64,000 nucleotides of DNA from Flavobacterium sufflavum (GTDB lineage: Bacteria > Bacteroidota > Bacteroidia > Flavobacteriales > Flavobacteriaceae): NCBI RefSeq assembly GCF_004016525.1, contig NZ_SACJ01000002.1, positions 574,100-638,099 of the forward strand, read 5' to 3'. Positions 26,019 to 34,626 of the stretch are shown one piece after another (positions within the stretch are counted from its first letter, which is position 1; every line of letters begins with the position of its first letter). The notes under the pieces were generated by a model. The model was not told the origin of the DNA. It saw only the letters and a program-made list of their open reading frames with translations, and made no database searches. Made by a program: the position numbers and the translations under genes.

Positions 26019-26936
26019 ATGGCAGAAGTAAAAAAACAACAGACTGCGTTAGGAGACGTAGCAGCAAGACAATTAGCAATAGCAACACGTTCGGTGCCTA
26101 CAATGGCAACTTCTCCAAGATGGCTTACACATTTGTTACACTGGGTTCCGGTTGAATCAGGGGTGTATCGTTTGAATAAAGTAAAAGATGCCAATCATAT
26201 TGAAGTGGATTGTTCGGCCAGAGACGAAAGAACTTTGCCTAATACCTTTGTGGATTACATCGATAATCCAAGAGAATACAATTTGGCTGCAGTTCAAACT
26301 ATTGTTGACGTACATACTCGTGTTTCGGATTTGTACAGCAAACCATACAACCAAATTTCAGAGCAATTGCGTTTGGCAATTGAAACGATTAAAGAACGTC
26401 AGGAAAGCGAATTAATCAACAACAAAGAATACGGTTTGTTAAATAGTGTAGCGCCTTCTCAGATTATAAAAACAAGAACAGGAGCTCCAACTCCGGACGA
26501 TTTAGACGAATTGTTGACCAAAGTTTGGAAAGAACCTGGTTTTTTCCTGTTGCACCCATTAGCTATTGCAGCATTTGGTCGTGAGTGTACCCGTCGTGGT
26601 GTGCCGCCTCCAACAACTTCTTTGTTTGGTTCCCAATTTTTGACATGGAGAGGAATTCCGCTTATTCCTTCTGATAAATTACCAATTAAAGACGGTAAAT
26701 CTAAAATCATTTTATTGCGTACAGGAGAAAGCCGTCAAGGTGTAATTGGTCTTATCCAACCGGGATTACAGGGAGAACAGTCTCCGGGATTATCGGTACG
26801 TTTTATGGGAATTAATGAAAAAGCCATTGCTTCTTATTTAGTATCCTTGTATTGTTCCTTGGCAGTTACTGTGGATGATGCCATTGCCGTATTGGAAGAT
26901 GTAGAAATAGGAAAGTATCATGAGTACAAATATTAA
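26019..26936 (+). CDS. Family 2A encapsulin shell protein
   Basis: The 305-residue product matches the family 2A (SrpI-like) encapsulin nanocompartment shell, which has the HK97 fold. The recognisable features are the N-terminal TALGDVAARQLAIATRSVPT arm, SPRWLTHLLHWVPVESGVYRLN, the P-domain region (LLTKVWKEPGFFLLHPLAIA, FGRECTRRGVPPPT and SQFLTWRGIPLIPSDKLPI), and the C-terminal VRFMGINEKAIASYLVSLYCSL. Known family 2A shells package a cysteine desulfurase and in characterised cases hold elemental sulfur. Its ORF overlaps the next gene by 17 bases, and that gene encodes exactly such a desulfurase. Because both start and end segments fit, the shell should be functional. Confidence 0.92.
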   Translation: MAEVKKQQTALGDVAARQLAIATRSVPTMATSPRWLTHLLHWVPVESGVYRLNKVKDANHIEVDCSARDERTLPNTFVDYIDNPREYNLAAVQTIVDVHTRVSDLYSKPYNQISEQLRLAIETIKERQESELINNKEYGLLNSVAPSQIIKTRTGAPTPDDLDELLTKVWKEPGFFLLHPLAIAAFGRECTRRGVPPPTTSLFGSQFLTWRGIPLIPSDKLPIKDGKSKIILLRTGESRQGVIGLIQPGLQGEQSPGLSVRFMGINEKAIASYLVSLYCSLAVTVDDAIAVLEDVEIGKYHEYKY

Positions 26937-28971
26937 TACAACGGGTACGGGATTGCCTAATATTGCCGACTTGGAAAAGTTAGCCAATGAGTTGTTCAGT
27001 GCGTTGCCAAATGAGTTTCCAAAAGAAATTTCGTTGAGTCCCAATGCCAGTGAGCATCCTCGCGCTACCAAAATTGCCGAAACGCTGCTTGCTGCGGGTA
27101 ATTTAGGTGGTGTCGAAGCGGCATTTCCAGTTAGCAATCACGATACCTTGTTGGGACAATCCGGTTTTGCTCCATTGGCAACTCCGGCGGTTTCAGCCAG
27201 TCCGATAGGTTCTGTACAAACACCGCCTTCGTTTGGTGGCTTTGGCGGATCGCCTTCGGTGGTACAGTATGGAAAGACACCCGCTTTTGGAGGCTATTCT
27301 AATGCTTTTTCCGATCCTACTATCGAAAATATTTCACAATTAGGTGATTTGAATCTGGATACCAATCAAGGGTTTGCATCTGCTCCTGTTTCAGGAAGTG
27401 GAGCCGATCCCTATGCGGTACATAACGGCAATAATATCAATGCGGCTGACCCGCAAACCAGTTTCAATGATCCCAATCTGAAAAATAGTGGCGGGAATTC
27501 GTCTTCGTCTACGAATTTGAATCAGAATTATTTGCCATTCGAATTGGAACATACTTCTTTTGAAGCCGAATTAAAGGCGGCTTTAGAGGCACTGAATTCG
27601 AGTTTTGGAATTCCATCTTTGGTAAACACTCCGGGAATTATCGATACTCCGGCATCTTATTATTTTTTGAATGAAAATCCTTTTGGTTTTGATTCCAAAA
27701 AAGCAGATGTTTCGCCTGTAAGTCATCATGAATTTGAAGGTTTTGGTGGAACGAATTTCAATCCACATATTGTCAAGAAAGATTTTCCAATTTTGAAGGA
27801 AACGGTAAATGGCAAACCTTTAATCTGGTTTGACAATGCTGCAACAACCCAAAAGCCACAATCAGTAATTGATCGTGTGAGTTATTTTTACGAGCACGAA
27901 AATTCGAATATTCACCGTGCCGCTCACGAACTGGCAGCCAGAGCTTCTGATGCCTATGAAGCTGCCCGTGAAAAAGTGAAAGTATTCCTGAATGCCAAAT
28001 CGGTAAACGAAATTGTTTTTGTTCGTGGAGCAACGGAAGGAATCAATTTAGTGGCTCAAAGCTGGGGCGATCAGAATTTGGTTGCCGGCGATGAGATTGT
28101 GGTGAGTAATTTAGAGCATCATGCTAATATTGTGCCCTGGAAACGTCTGGCTGATAAAAAAGGCCTGAAATTAAGAGTGATTCCTGTGGACGATAGCGGA
28201 CAAATTCTGTTAGACGAATATGCAAAACTGCTGAATTCTAAAACGAAATTAGTCGCTTTTACACAAGTTTCGAATGCGTTGGGAACGGTAACTCCGGCTA
28301 AGCAAATGGTAGAAATGGCTCACGCTGTTGGTGCTAAAGTACTTTTGGATGGAGCGCAATCTGTTTCGCACATGAAAGTAGATGTTCAGTATCTGAATGC
28401 CGATTGGTTGGTTTTCTCTGGTCATAAATTATTTGGACCAACGGGAATTGGCGCTTTGTATGGCAAGGAAGATTTGCTAAACGAAACCCAGCCGTATCAA
28501 TCTGGTGGAAATATGATTCAGGATGTGACTTTTGAGGAAATCAAATACCACAAAGCACCGAATCGTTTTGAAGCGGGGACAGGAAATATTGCCGATGCCA
28601 TTGGTCTGGGTGCAGCGATTGATTATGTTTCGAAAATAGGAATAGAAGTGATTGGGCAATACGAGCATTATTTATTAGAATATGCGACTAATTTGCTGAA
28701 ACAAATTCCGGGTGTTCGATTGATAGGAACTGCGGCTCATAAGGCGAGCGTGCTTTCTTTTAACCTGCAAGGTTTTACTAATGATGAAGTAGGACAGGCA
28801 TTGAATAAAGAAGGTGTTGCCGTGAGAACAGGACATCATTGTGCACAGCCTATTTTGAGAAGAATGGGCGTAGAAACCTGTGTGAGGCCGTCTTTGGCCT
28901 TTTACAACACCACTCAGGATGTGGATGTTTTTATAGAAACCCTCTGGAAATTAAAATCCGGAAAGAAATAA
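26920..28971 (+). CDS. Encapsulin cargo: cysteine desulfurase with long N-terminal targeting extension
   Basis: The 683-residue protein joins a disordered N-terminal region (residues 1 to about 282, rich in Gly, Ser, Pro and Asn) to a complete SufS-type desulfurase. The catalytic part has the PLP lysine Lys503 in FSGHKLFGPTG and the persulfide cysteine Cys641 in RTGHHCAQP. The extension holds two conserved-looking segments, about residues 15-75 (LEKLANELFSALPNEFPKEI) and about 205-235 (LPFELEHTSFEAELKAALEA), plus FGGF-like repeats; such extensions load cargo into family 2A shells. It would strip sulfur from cysteine inside the capsid, giving stored sulfur. Overlap with the shell gene by 17 bases indicates tight coupling. 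A terminator follows 11 bases after the stop. Confidence 0.94.
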   Translation: MSTNINTTGTGLPNIADLEKLANELFSALPNEFPKEISLSPNASEHPRATKIAETLLAAGNLGGVEAAFPVSNHDTLLGQSGFAPLATPAVSASPIGSVQTPPSFGGFGGSPSVVQYGKTPAFGGYSNAFSDPTIENISQLGDLNLDTNQGFASAPVSGSGADPYAVHNGNNINAADPQTSFNDPNLKNSGGNSSSSTNLNQNYLPFELEHTSFEAELKAALEALNSSFGIPSLVNTPGIIDTPASYYFLNENPFGFDSKKADVSPVSHHEFEGFGGTNFNPHIVKKDFPILKETVNGKPLIWFDNAATTQKPQSVIDRVSYFYEHENSNIHRAAHELAARASDAYEAAREKVKVFLNAKSVNEIVFVRGATEGINLVAQSWGDQNLVAGDEIVVSNLEHHANIVPWKRLADKKGLKLRVIPVDDSGQILLDEYAKLLNSKTKLVAFTQVSNALGTVTPAKQMVEMAHAVGAKVLLDGAQSVSHMKVDVQYLNADWLVFSGHKLFGPTGIGALYGKEDLLNETQPYQSGGNMIQDVTFEEIKYHKAPNRFEAGTGNIADAIGLGAAIDYVSKIGIEVIGQYEHYLLEYATNLLKQIPGVRLIGTAAHKASVLSFNLQGFTNDEVGQALNKEGVAVRTGHHCAQPILRRMGVETCVRPSLAFYNTTQDVDVFIETLWKLKSGKK

Positions 28972-28982
28972 AAAAGCAAAAG

Positions 28983-29009
28983 CCCAGGATTTAGTTCTTG
29001 GGTTTTTTT
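28983..29009 (+). terminator. Intrinsic terminator of the encapsulin unit
   Basis: CCCAGGA (28983-28989) pairs with TCTTGGG (28996-29002), loop TTTAGT, then seven T. A second AACCACAAA/TTTGTGGTT hairpin lies at about 29021-29060. Confidence 0.85.
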
Positions 29010-29173
29010 GTTATAAACAGTAACCACAAATTCTCTGAATTATTTGGAGTTTTTGTGGTTTATTATTTGTTAATTTGAGAAAATATATAGAGGGTAATTA
29101 AAATAGAAATACTCGTATCACAAGACTATATTTAAGGAATTAAATAGGTTTTAAAATGATTAAATTGTAAAAA

Positions 29174-32100
29174 ATGGATAAACCTACTGAAATTTTAGAA
29201 TTAGAAGAATATTATGGAATTTCACTTACTGAATCGAGTTCTTCTTTTCAAAATAATTCATATAGTTTAAATGAAAATCATGAAATTGTTGGTTTAAATT
29301 TAAGTAAATGCCAAATTTCAGAAATATCAATTTTGAAGGATTTAGTTTCATTAACCATTTTAAAATTGGGTGAAAATAAAATTTCAGATATATCAAGTTT
29401 AGAAAATTTGGTATTACTAACTAATTTAAATATTGAAAATAATAAGATTTCAGATATTTCAATATTAGAAAAATTAAAATTACTGACTAATTTGGATTTA
29501 GGAAGTAATGAAATTTCAGATATTTCAAGTTTAAGAAATTTAACTTCTTTAGATTCCTTAGCTTTAAGAAATAATCAAATTTCAGATATTTCAGATTTAG
29601 CGAATTTAGTGAATTTGAGATCATTAAATTTATGGATAAATGAAATTTTCGATATTTCAGTTTTGGCAAATTTAAAAAATTTGACTACACTATATTTATG
29701 GCATAATAAAATTTCAGATATATCAAGTTTAGAAAATTTGAAATTATTAATTATTTTAGATTTAGGCTTTAATAAAATTTCTGATATTTCTATTTTGGAA
29801 CATTTAACATCTATTACTTCATTAGATTTAAGTAGAAATAATATCATGGATATTTCATTTCTTGAAAATTTGACATCATTAACTTCATTGGAGTTGTCTG
29901 GTAATCAAATAAGTTTGATTAATTGTTTAAAGAAATTAGAAAAATTGAATACTTTACGTTTAAGTGATAATCCAGTATTTGACATCACACCTCTTAAATA
30001 TTTAAAAAAAATAAAAAAAATATCATTAAATAATATTGCCTCTAATGATTTTCAAATTTTAGGGCAATTAACAAGTTTAGAAGAATTGTTTATAGCTAGT
30101 AATGATATTTACAACATTTCTTTTTTAGGAGACTTAACAGACTTAAAAGTTTTAAATTTAGGGAAGAATAATTTATCAAATCTAGATGTTTTAAGGAAGT
30201 TTAAAAAGATCTCAAAAATTTTTCTAAATGATAATGAAATTTTAGATTTAGAACAATTTCAGTTTATAGTTAATATAGATTCATTATTTATTACTACTAA
30301 TAATAATCCTTGTTTTGATGGGTATGATGTGGAATTTGAATTAGATAAAAACCATTATGATCTAGTCTTAAATCTTATAAAAAAAATAGATGAAGAAAAA
30401 AAGGAATATGTTTTACCAACGAAAGTATTATTACTAGGCAATACAGGGTGTGGAAAATCGACTTTATTAGATTATATATTACAGGACATAAATCCTAAAA
30501 TGTTTAAAAATAATTTAGAAAGTACACATATAATTCAAGTGGAAACTTTTCCAAAAAAAATCAAGAAAAATATAATTCCAGAAGCTGTCTTTTATGATTT
30601 TGGAGGGCAAGATTATTATCATGGTCTTTATAAAGCTTTTCTAAGTAATGATTCCTTAAATATTCTATTATGGGATAGTCAAAATGATAAAAATCAAATA
30701 AGGAAAGATCGAAATGAACAGCTAACTAGAGATTATGATAGAAATTATTGGTTATATCAATTAAAATTTCAGTATAGTAATTCAAAGAAATTAAATTCTA
30801 CTGAAAATACAGAGCCTATTATTTTGATTCAAACTCACGCTGATAATGAATTAGTTAATAGAGAGACTTATATTGGCGATTGTAATAATTTTAATATAAT
30901 TAATGAATTTTATTTGTCATTCAATTCAACTGCCATTAAAAATAATAAAACCTTAGATATTGGTTTACGTTATTTTGAAGAAACATTAAATGAACAAATA
31001 AAACAAAAGCAAATAGTTAAATATGAACCAATTTGGTATAAAGATTTTTTGAATTATATTTTAAGGTCTAAAAGGAAATCGTATATAAGATTAGAAGATT
31101 TAGGACTAGAATATAAAAGGGAAAGTGATAAAAATAATTATTTATTGCCTGAAGTTTTACGCGAAATTGCTCAAACAGGATTAATCTTATATTATAAAGA
31201 TGATGCTGATTTAAAAGATATTGTTTGGCTTAATCCAACAGGAATAATAGAAGATATTCATAACCGAATATTATCAAAAGATATTATAAAAAAGAATAGG
31301 GGGATAATTAATCAAGAAGCTTTTGATAAAATCATAAAGGATGATAAAGTCATAAAATTATTAATTAATCAAAAAGTAATATTTTTAGACGAGTATGATA
31401 ATAATTATATTATTCCAGGTTACTTACCATTGACAGAAGAGGAAGATAAATTATATGAATTACTTACATTTGATTTTATTGAACCTAATTTCGTAATGAA
31501 GTTCGAATATTTCCTTCCTTTCGGACTAATTAACCAACTAGTTTGTTTCTACGGAAAAAATAGAAATAAAAAACATTATTGGAGGGATCAACTTTTATTC
31601 ACTAAAGATAATTCTAAAATATTAATCAAATTAGACTTTACTAATTTAGAAATTTCCATCTCTATAAAATCCAAAGATGACAGTAAAAAGATAGATAAAT
31701 TACAACAAGAAATATTTAAAGATATTTTAGATATATATTGGGATAAAACATATGAAGTCAAACATAAAGATATAAAAGAAGGGAATATTAATATTGAAGA
31801 TATTAACAGTGAAAATTTAATTGATAGTAGATTAAAGGCTAATGTTTATAATGAAAGTATAAATTATGAATTTGTTAGTCCTGATGATTTATATATTTCG
31901 ATAGATAATAGATATTTTGTAAATCATAAAGACTTAGAAAATAAGAATAAAACCTTTAATAAAATTATGTCTTTTGGTTTGAAAATAAAAAATGAAACAC
32001 AAAACAATAAAGAAATTGAAATAAGAAGATTAGATAAAAATTCATTTAAAGAAAAAGCTACAGGATTGTTTAAGAACTTTACAAATAATAAGAATGCAGA

Positions 32101-32617
32101 AAATATGAAAAAAATATTTATCTCTTATGCAAAGGAGAATAAAAGAGAAGTTAATGAATTTCAGAAACAAATAGCTCCTTTTAAATTGACAAAAGAAGTT
32201 GAGACTTGGCATTGTTCTGAACTTGAATTAGGTGAGGATTGGGAATCTAAAATAAAAAAGAAATTTTATGAGGCTGATATAATTCTTTATTTTATTAGTA
32301 GTGATTTTTTTAGCACACCTTTTATTTTAGATGAAGAAGTTAAAAGAGGTATTGAAAGAAATAATGATCCAAACGATAATGTGGTTTTGATTCCAATCAT
32401 TTTAGAAAAAATTCATTGGGAAGATTTGTTAGGAAAATATACTTCTAATTTTAAAGGTAAACCAATTAATTCTTATGAGATATCTAATAATGTTTGGTAT
32501 GAAATTGTTGATGATTTAAAAAAGCATCATTTCAGAAAAACAAATCCAGAAAGTACATCAGGTATCTTAGGACAGTCAAAAGAAAAGATGAAAGCCCAAG
32601 AGGATAGTATCAGTTGA
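29174..32617 (+). CDS. LRR-Roc-COR-TIR protein (bacterial Roco family with TIR domain)
   Basis: The 1147-residue cytosolic protein has about 17 leucine-rich repeats of roughly 22 residues (residues about 35-390, with the ISDISxLENL theme). A Roc GTPase follows (P-loop GNTGCGKS at residues 422-429, DFGGQ at 475-479), then a COR-like region (about 600-960). At the C-terminus is a TIR domain (about 978-1120) beginning MKKIFISYAKEN. The loop SSDFFSTPFILDEEV contains Glu residues at the position of the NADase glutamate. TIR domains in such proteins often hydrolyse NAD or make nucleotide signals in anti-phage defence. Reading frames here are markedly more AT-rich than the neighbours, as in acquired DNA. 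No partner gene is adjacent. Defence function is inference. Confidence 0.9.
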   Translation: MDKPTEILELEEYYGISLTESSSSFQNNSYSLNENHEIVGLNLSKCQISEISILKDLVSLTILKLGENKISDISSLENLVLLTNLNIENNKISDISILEKLKLLTNLDLGSNEISDISSLRNLTSLDSLALRNNQISDISDLANLVNLRSLNLWINEIFDISVLANLKNLTTLYLWHNKISDISSLENLKLLIILDLGFNKISDISILEHLTSITSLDLSRNNIMDISFLENLTSLTSLELSGNQISLINCLKKLEKLNTLRLSDNPVFDITPLKYLKKIKKISLNNIASNDFQILGQLTSLEELFIASNDIYNISFLGDLTDLKVLNLGKNNLSNLDVLRKFKKISKIFLNDNEILDLEQFQFIVNIDSLFITTNNNPCFDGYDVEFELDKNHYDLVLNLIKKIDEEKKEYVLPTKVLLLGNTGCGKSTLLDYILQDINPKMFKNNLESTHIIQVETFPKKIKKNIIPEAVFYDFGGQDYYHGLYKAFLSNDSLNILLWDSQNDKNQIRKDRNEQLTRDYDRNYWLYQLKFQYSNSKKLNSTENTEPIILIQTHADNELVNRETYIGDCNNFNIINEFYLSFNSTAIKNNKTLDIGLRYFEETLNEQIKQKQIVKYEPIWYKDFLNYILRSKRKSYIRLEDLGLEYKRESDKNNYLLPEVLREIAQTGLILYYKDDADLKDIVWLNPTGIIEDIHNRILSKDIIKKNRGIINQEAFDKIIKDDKVIKLLINQKVIFLDEYDNNYIIPGYLPLTEEEDKLYELLTFDFIEPNFVMKFEYFLPFGLINQLVCFYGKNRNKKHYWRDQLLFTKDNSKILIKLDFTNLEISISIKSKDDSKKIDKLQQEIFKDILDIYWDKTYEVKHKDIKEGNINIEDINSENLIDSRLKANVYNESINYEFVSPDDLYISIDNRYFVNHKDLENKNKTFNKIMSFGLKIKNETQNNKEIEIRRLDKNSFKEKATGLFKNFTNNKNAENMKKIFISYAKENKREVNEFQKQIAPFKLTKEVETWHCSELELGEDWESKIKKKFYEADIILYFISSDFFSTPFILDEEVKRGIERNNDPNDNVVLIPIILEKIHWEDLLGKYTSNFKGKPINSYEISNNVWYEIVDDLKKHHFRKTNPESTSGILGQSKEKMKAQEDSIS

Positions 32618-32687
32618 GCGCTGTAATTTTACATTTATGAAACCCGATCGCTCGGATATGTAGTAAATATCTCGTCAGCGGATAGCG

Positions 32688-32719
32688 CGGTTTTACACAC
32701 GAGCGATAGCGAACTGACG
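32688..32719. repeat. Repeat copy A downstream of the LRR-TIR gene
   Basis: CGGTTTTACACACGAGCGAT (32688-32707) followed by AGCGAACTGACG (to 32719) recurs, in two pieces, after the DUF2461 gene at 33545-33564 and 33708-33721. The surrounding segment (32640-32760) is less AT-rich than its neighbours and contains a GATCGCTCG/CGAGCGAT inverted pair. It holds no gene. Confidence 0.8.
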
Positions 32720-32839
32720 AAGTAAACCTTGCCCACAAACGAGATTAAGTAATGAAATTTTAAGAAGCTACAACCCGAAAAGACAATTAAGACTTGAAAC
32801 AAATGAGAAAAATATTCGGACTTTGACCTGTATAGTATT

Positions 32840-33502
32840 ATGAAAAGAGGATTTGAATTTCTTAAACAGATAAAAGAAAATAACAATCGGGAATGGTTTA
32901 CTAAGCACAAACCAGAATACGATTTGATTGTGAAAGAAAATAAAATTTTTTTCGAACAGATTTATTCCGAACTTCAAAAACAGGATAGTTTACAAGGAAT
33001 CCATATTTTTAGAATTTACAAAGATGTTCGTTTTTCTAAAGATAAATCTCCTTATAAAACTAATTTTGGAGCTGGATATTCCCGTACAAAACCAATGTTA
33101 AGAGGTGGTTATTATATTCATTTAGAACAAAATAACAGTTTTGTGGGTGGAGGATTTTGGGCTCCAAATAGTGAAGATTTACTTCGTATCCGTAAAGAAT
33201 TCGAAATGGATACAACAGAAATCGAAAAGATTACTTCCGAAAATACTTTCGTAAAATATTTCGGAGAGCTTAAAGGAGAAGATGGAGTAAAAACTGCTCC
33301 GAAAGGCTTCGATAAAAATCATCCTGCAATTAATCTGATTAAGAAAAAACAATTTGTAGTGAAGAGAAAATTTACAGACAAGGAAGTTTTATCTGATGAT
33401 TTTCAGAAAGAAGTGATTGCAACATTTTTAGCAATGAGACCTTTTTTCGATTATATGAGTGAATTACTTACTACGAATTTAAATGGAGAATCTTTATTCT
33501 AA
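32840..33502 (+). CDS. DUF2461 (TIGR02453) family protein
   Basis: The 220-residue soluble protein has the family features: FLKQIKENNNREWFTKHKPE near the N-terminus, IFRIYKDVRFSKDKSPYKTN in the first third, and GGYYIHLEQNNSFVGGGFWAP. The function of DUF2461 proteins is not established. The gene is widespread in Bacteroidota. It is flanked on both sides by the shared repeat described at 32688 and 33545, which is unusual for an ordinary housekeeping gene. Confidence 0.9.
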   Translation: MKRGFEFLKQIKENNNREWFTKHKPEYDLIVKENKIFFEQIYSELQKQDSLQGIHIFRIYKDVRFSKDKSPYKTNFGAGYSRTKPMLRGGYYIHLEQNNSFVGGGFWAPNSEDLLRIRKEFEMDTTEIEKITSENTFVKYFGELKGEDGVKTAPKGFDKNHPAINLIKKKQFVVKRKFTDKEVLSDDFQKEVIATFLAMRPFFDYMSELLTTNLNGESLF

Positions 33503-33544
33503 AAGGAAGCGATAATAAAGCAATGTAACTGTCACCTGATTCCT

Positions 33545-33564
33545 CGGTTTTACACACGAGCGAT
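33545..33564. repeat. Repeat copy B, left part
   Basis: CGGTTTTACACACGAGCGAT is identical to 32688-32707. In copy A the next bases are AGCGAACTGACG; here those bases appear only at 33708, after about 140 bases of inserted palindromic DNA. Confidence 0.85.
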
Positions 33565-33593
33565 TAATGTAATAAGTTAAGGGATAGTAACTA

Positions 33594-33685
33594 AACCACC
33601 CCGCCCGTTGGGCACCCCTCCAGAGGAGGGGAAGTTGCGTGATTTCCCCTCCTCTGGAGGGGTGTCTGAAAGACGGGGTGGCTTT
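33594..33685. repeat. GC-rich nested palindrome, MITE-like
   Basis: Outer arms ACCACCCCGCC and GACGGGGTGGC enclose perfect 21-base inner arms (33613-33633 and 33644-33664, containing CCCCTCCAGAGGAGGGG) around a 10-base loop. The GC content contrasts sharply with the region. No ORF is inside. It looks like a non-autonomous palindromic mobile element inserted into repeat copy B. Confidence 0.85.
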
Positions 33686-33707
33686 TCTATATGACATTGC
33701 ACGAGCA

Positions 33708-33721
33708 ATAGCGAACTGACG
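33708..33721. repeat. Repeat copy B, right part
   Basis: ATAGCGAACTGACG matches 32706-32719 exactly. The following bases (GTAGAAACCCTGCCTACAAA) also resemble those after copy A (AAGTAAACCTTGCCCACAAA). So copy B was once continuous and has been split by the palindromic insert. Confidence 0.75.
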
Positions 33722-33823
33722 TAGAAACCCTGCCTACAAAGGAGAGCATAAAACGGTGTACTCATGAATCAGAATATCATAACAATAAAATCTTTAGATT
33801 TGTGTTATAAAATTTCATGAAAC

Positions 33824-33973
33824 ATGAACTACAAAATATCATTTCAGAAAAGAGCCAAGTTGAGCATGGAGCAACTATCCAAGCAGTCGCCAGTTACCTT
33901 AGAGGAAGCAAGGGCACAGGCAAAATGGCTTAGCGAAGTGAGTACATCAAAAGAGAAGAAGCAAAGAAAATAA
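33824..33973 (+). CDS. Hypothetical protein, 49 residues
   Basis: ATG 33824 encodes MNYKISFQKRAKLSMEQLSK then QSPVTLEEARAQAKWLSEVS and a Lys-rich tail. It is hydrophilic, basic and predicted helical, with no recognised family. It is the only open frame between the repeat region and the convergent Crp-like gene, whose stop is 18 bases away. Could be a remnant of a larger gene. Confidence 0.45.
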   Translation: MNYKISFQKRAKLSMEQLSKQSPVTLEEARAQAKWLSEVSTSKEKKQRK

Positions 33974-33991
33974 TAAGTTTGCAATCAACTT

Positions 33992-34561
33992 TTATTTCCT
34001 GGACTTCAACCTACTCAAGGTTTCCTGCGAGATATTTAAAAACGAAGCTACCACTTTATTAGGAAGTCTTTTTACCACAATAGGTCTTTCTTTTAACAGG
34101 TTTTCATAGCGGGTTTTGGCGTCCATAGTGATAAACGACATTAGACGATTGGTATTGGTCACATAAGCATATTCCAAATAATGCCTGTAGAATTTCTCCC
34201 AAACGGGATATTTTTCTAACAAGTAGAAGAAATCCTTTCTGTCAATGTAAAGAAGTTCAGAATCTTCCAATGCCTGAACATATTCTACAGCAGTAGTATC
34301 AGTTATGAAAGAAATAAGAGCACCGGCAAGATAATTTTCAAAAGCCAGGTGGCGGGTAGATTCCTGGCCTTCTTCATTGATGAAAAAAACACGAAGGCAT
34401 CCTTTTTCTACAAAATACAGTTGATGACCCAATTCGCCATGGCTTACCAAAAGTTCATTTTTTTTGGCAGAAAGCATTTTGAAGTAAGGTAATATAGAAT
34501 CTAAATCTTCACCAGAAATACTTAATTTCTCTCTAATAAATTGTGTTAGTTGGTCATACAT
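33992..34561 (-). CDS. Crp/Fnr-family transcriptional regulator
   Basis: The 189-residue protein has an N-terminal cyclic-nucleotide-binding-like beta-roll (about residues 25-115, LGHQLYFVEKGCLRVFFINE, and the GALISFITDTTAVEYVQALE stretch) and a C-terminal winged helix whose recognition helix lies in NISQETLSRLKS. The cAMP phosphate-binding Arg/Ser signature (RSA) is absent, as in many Bacteroidota Crp-like regulators, so the ligand is unknown. It is followed on the minus strand upstream by a DUF2798 gene and an Rrf2-like gene. No Cys cluster for Fe-S binding is seen. Confidence 0.88.
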   Translation of the reverse strand: MYDQLTQFIREKLSISGEDLDSILPYFKMLSAKKNELLVSHGELGHQLYFVEKGCLRVFFINEEGQESTRHLAFENYLAGALISFITDTTAVEYVQALEDSELLYIDRKDFFYLLEKYPVWEKFYRHYLEYAYVTNTNRLMSFITMDAKTRYENLLKERPIVVKRLPNKVVASFLNISQETLSRLKSRK

Positions 34562-34626
34562 CTTGCTGCATTTTTTATAAACTTAAATCAGGATTTAAGA
34601 GAAACCAAAAATCCGATGTATTAAAT

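Noticed and set aside
32640..32760. Integron attC site
   Set aside because: Inverted pairs exist but no convincing core sites (RYYYAAC and GTTRRRY) were found and no integron integrase is in the window.
32635..32977. Minus-strand ORFs over the DUF2461 start
   Set aside because: They overlap the well-supported DUF2461 gene and the repeat, with no recognisable domain.
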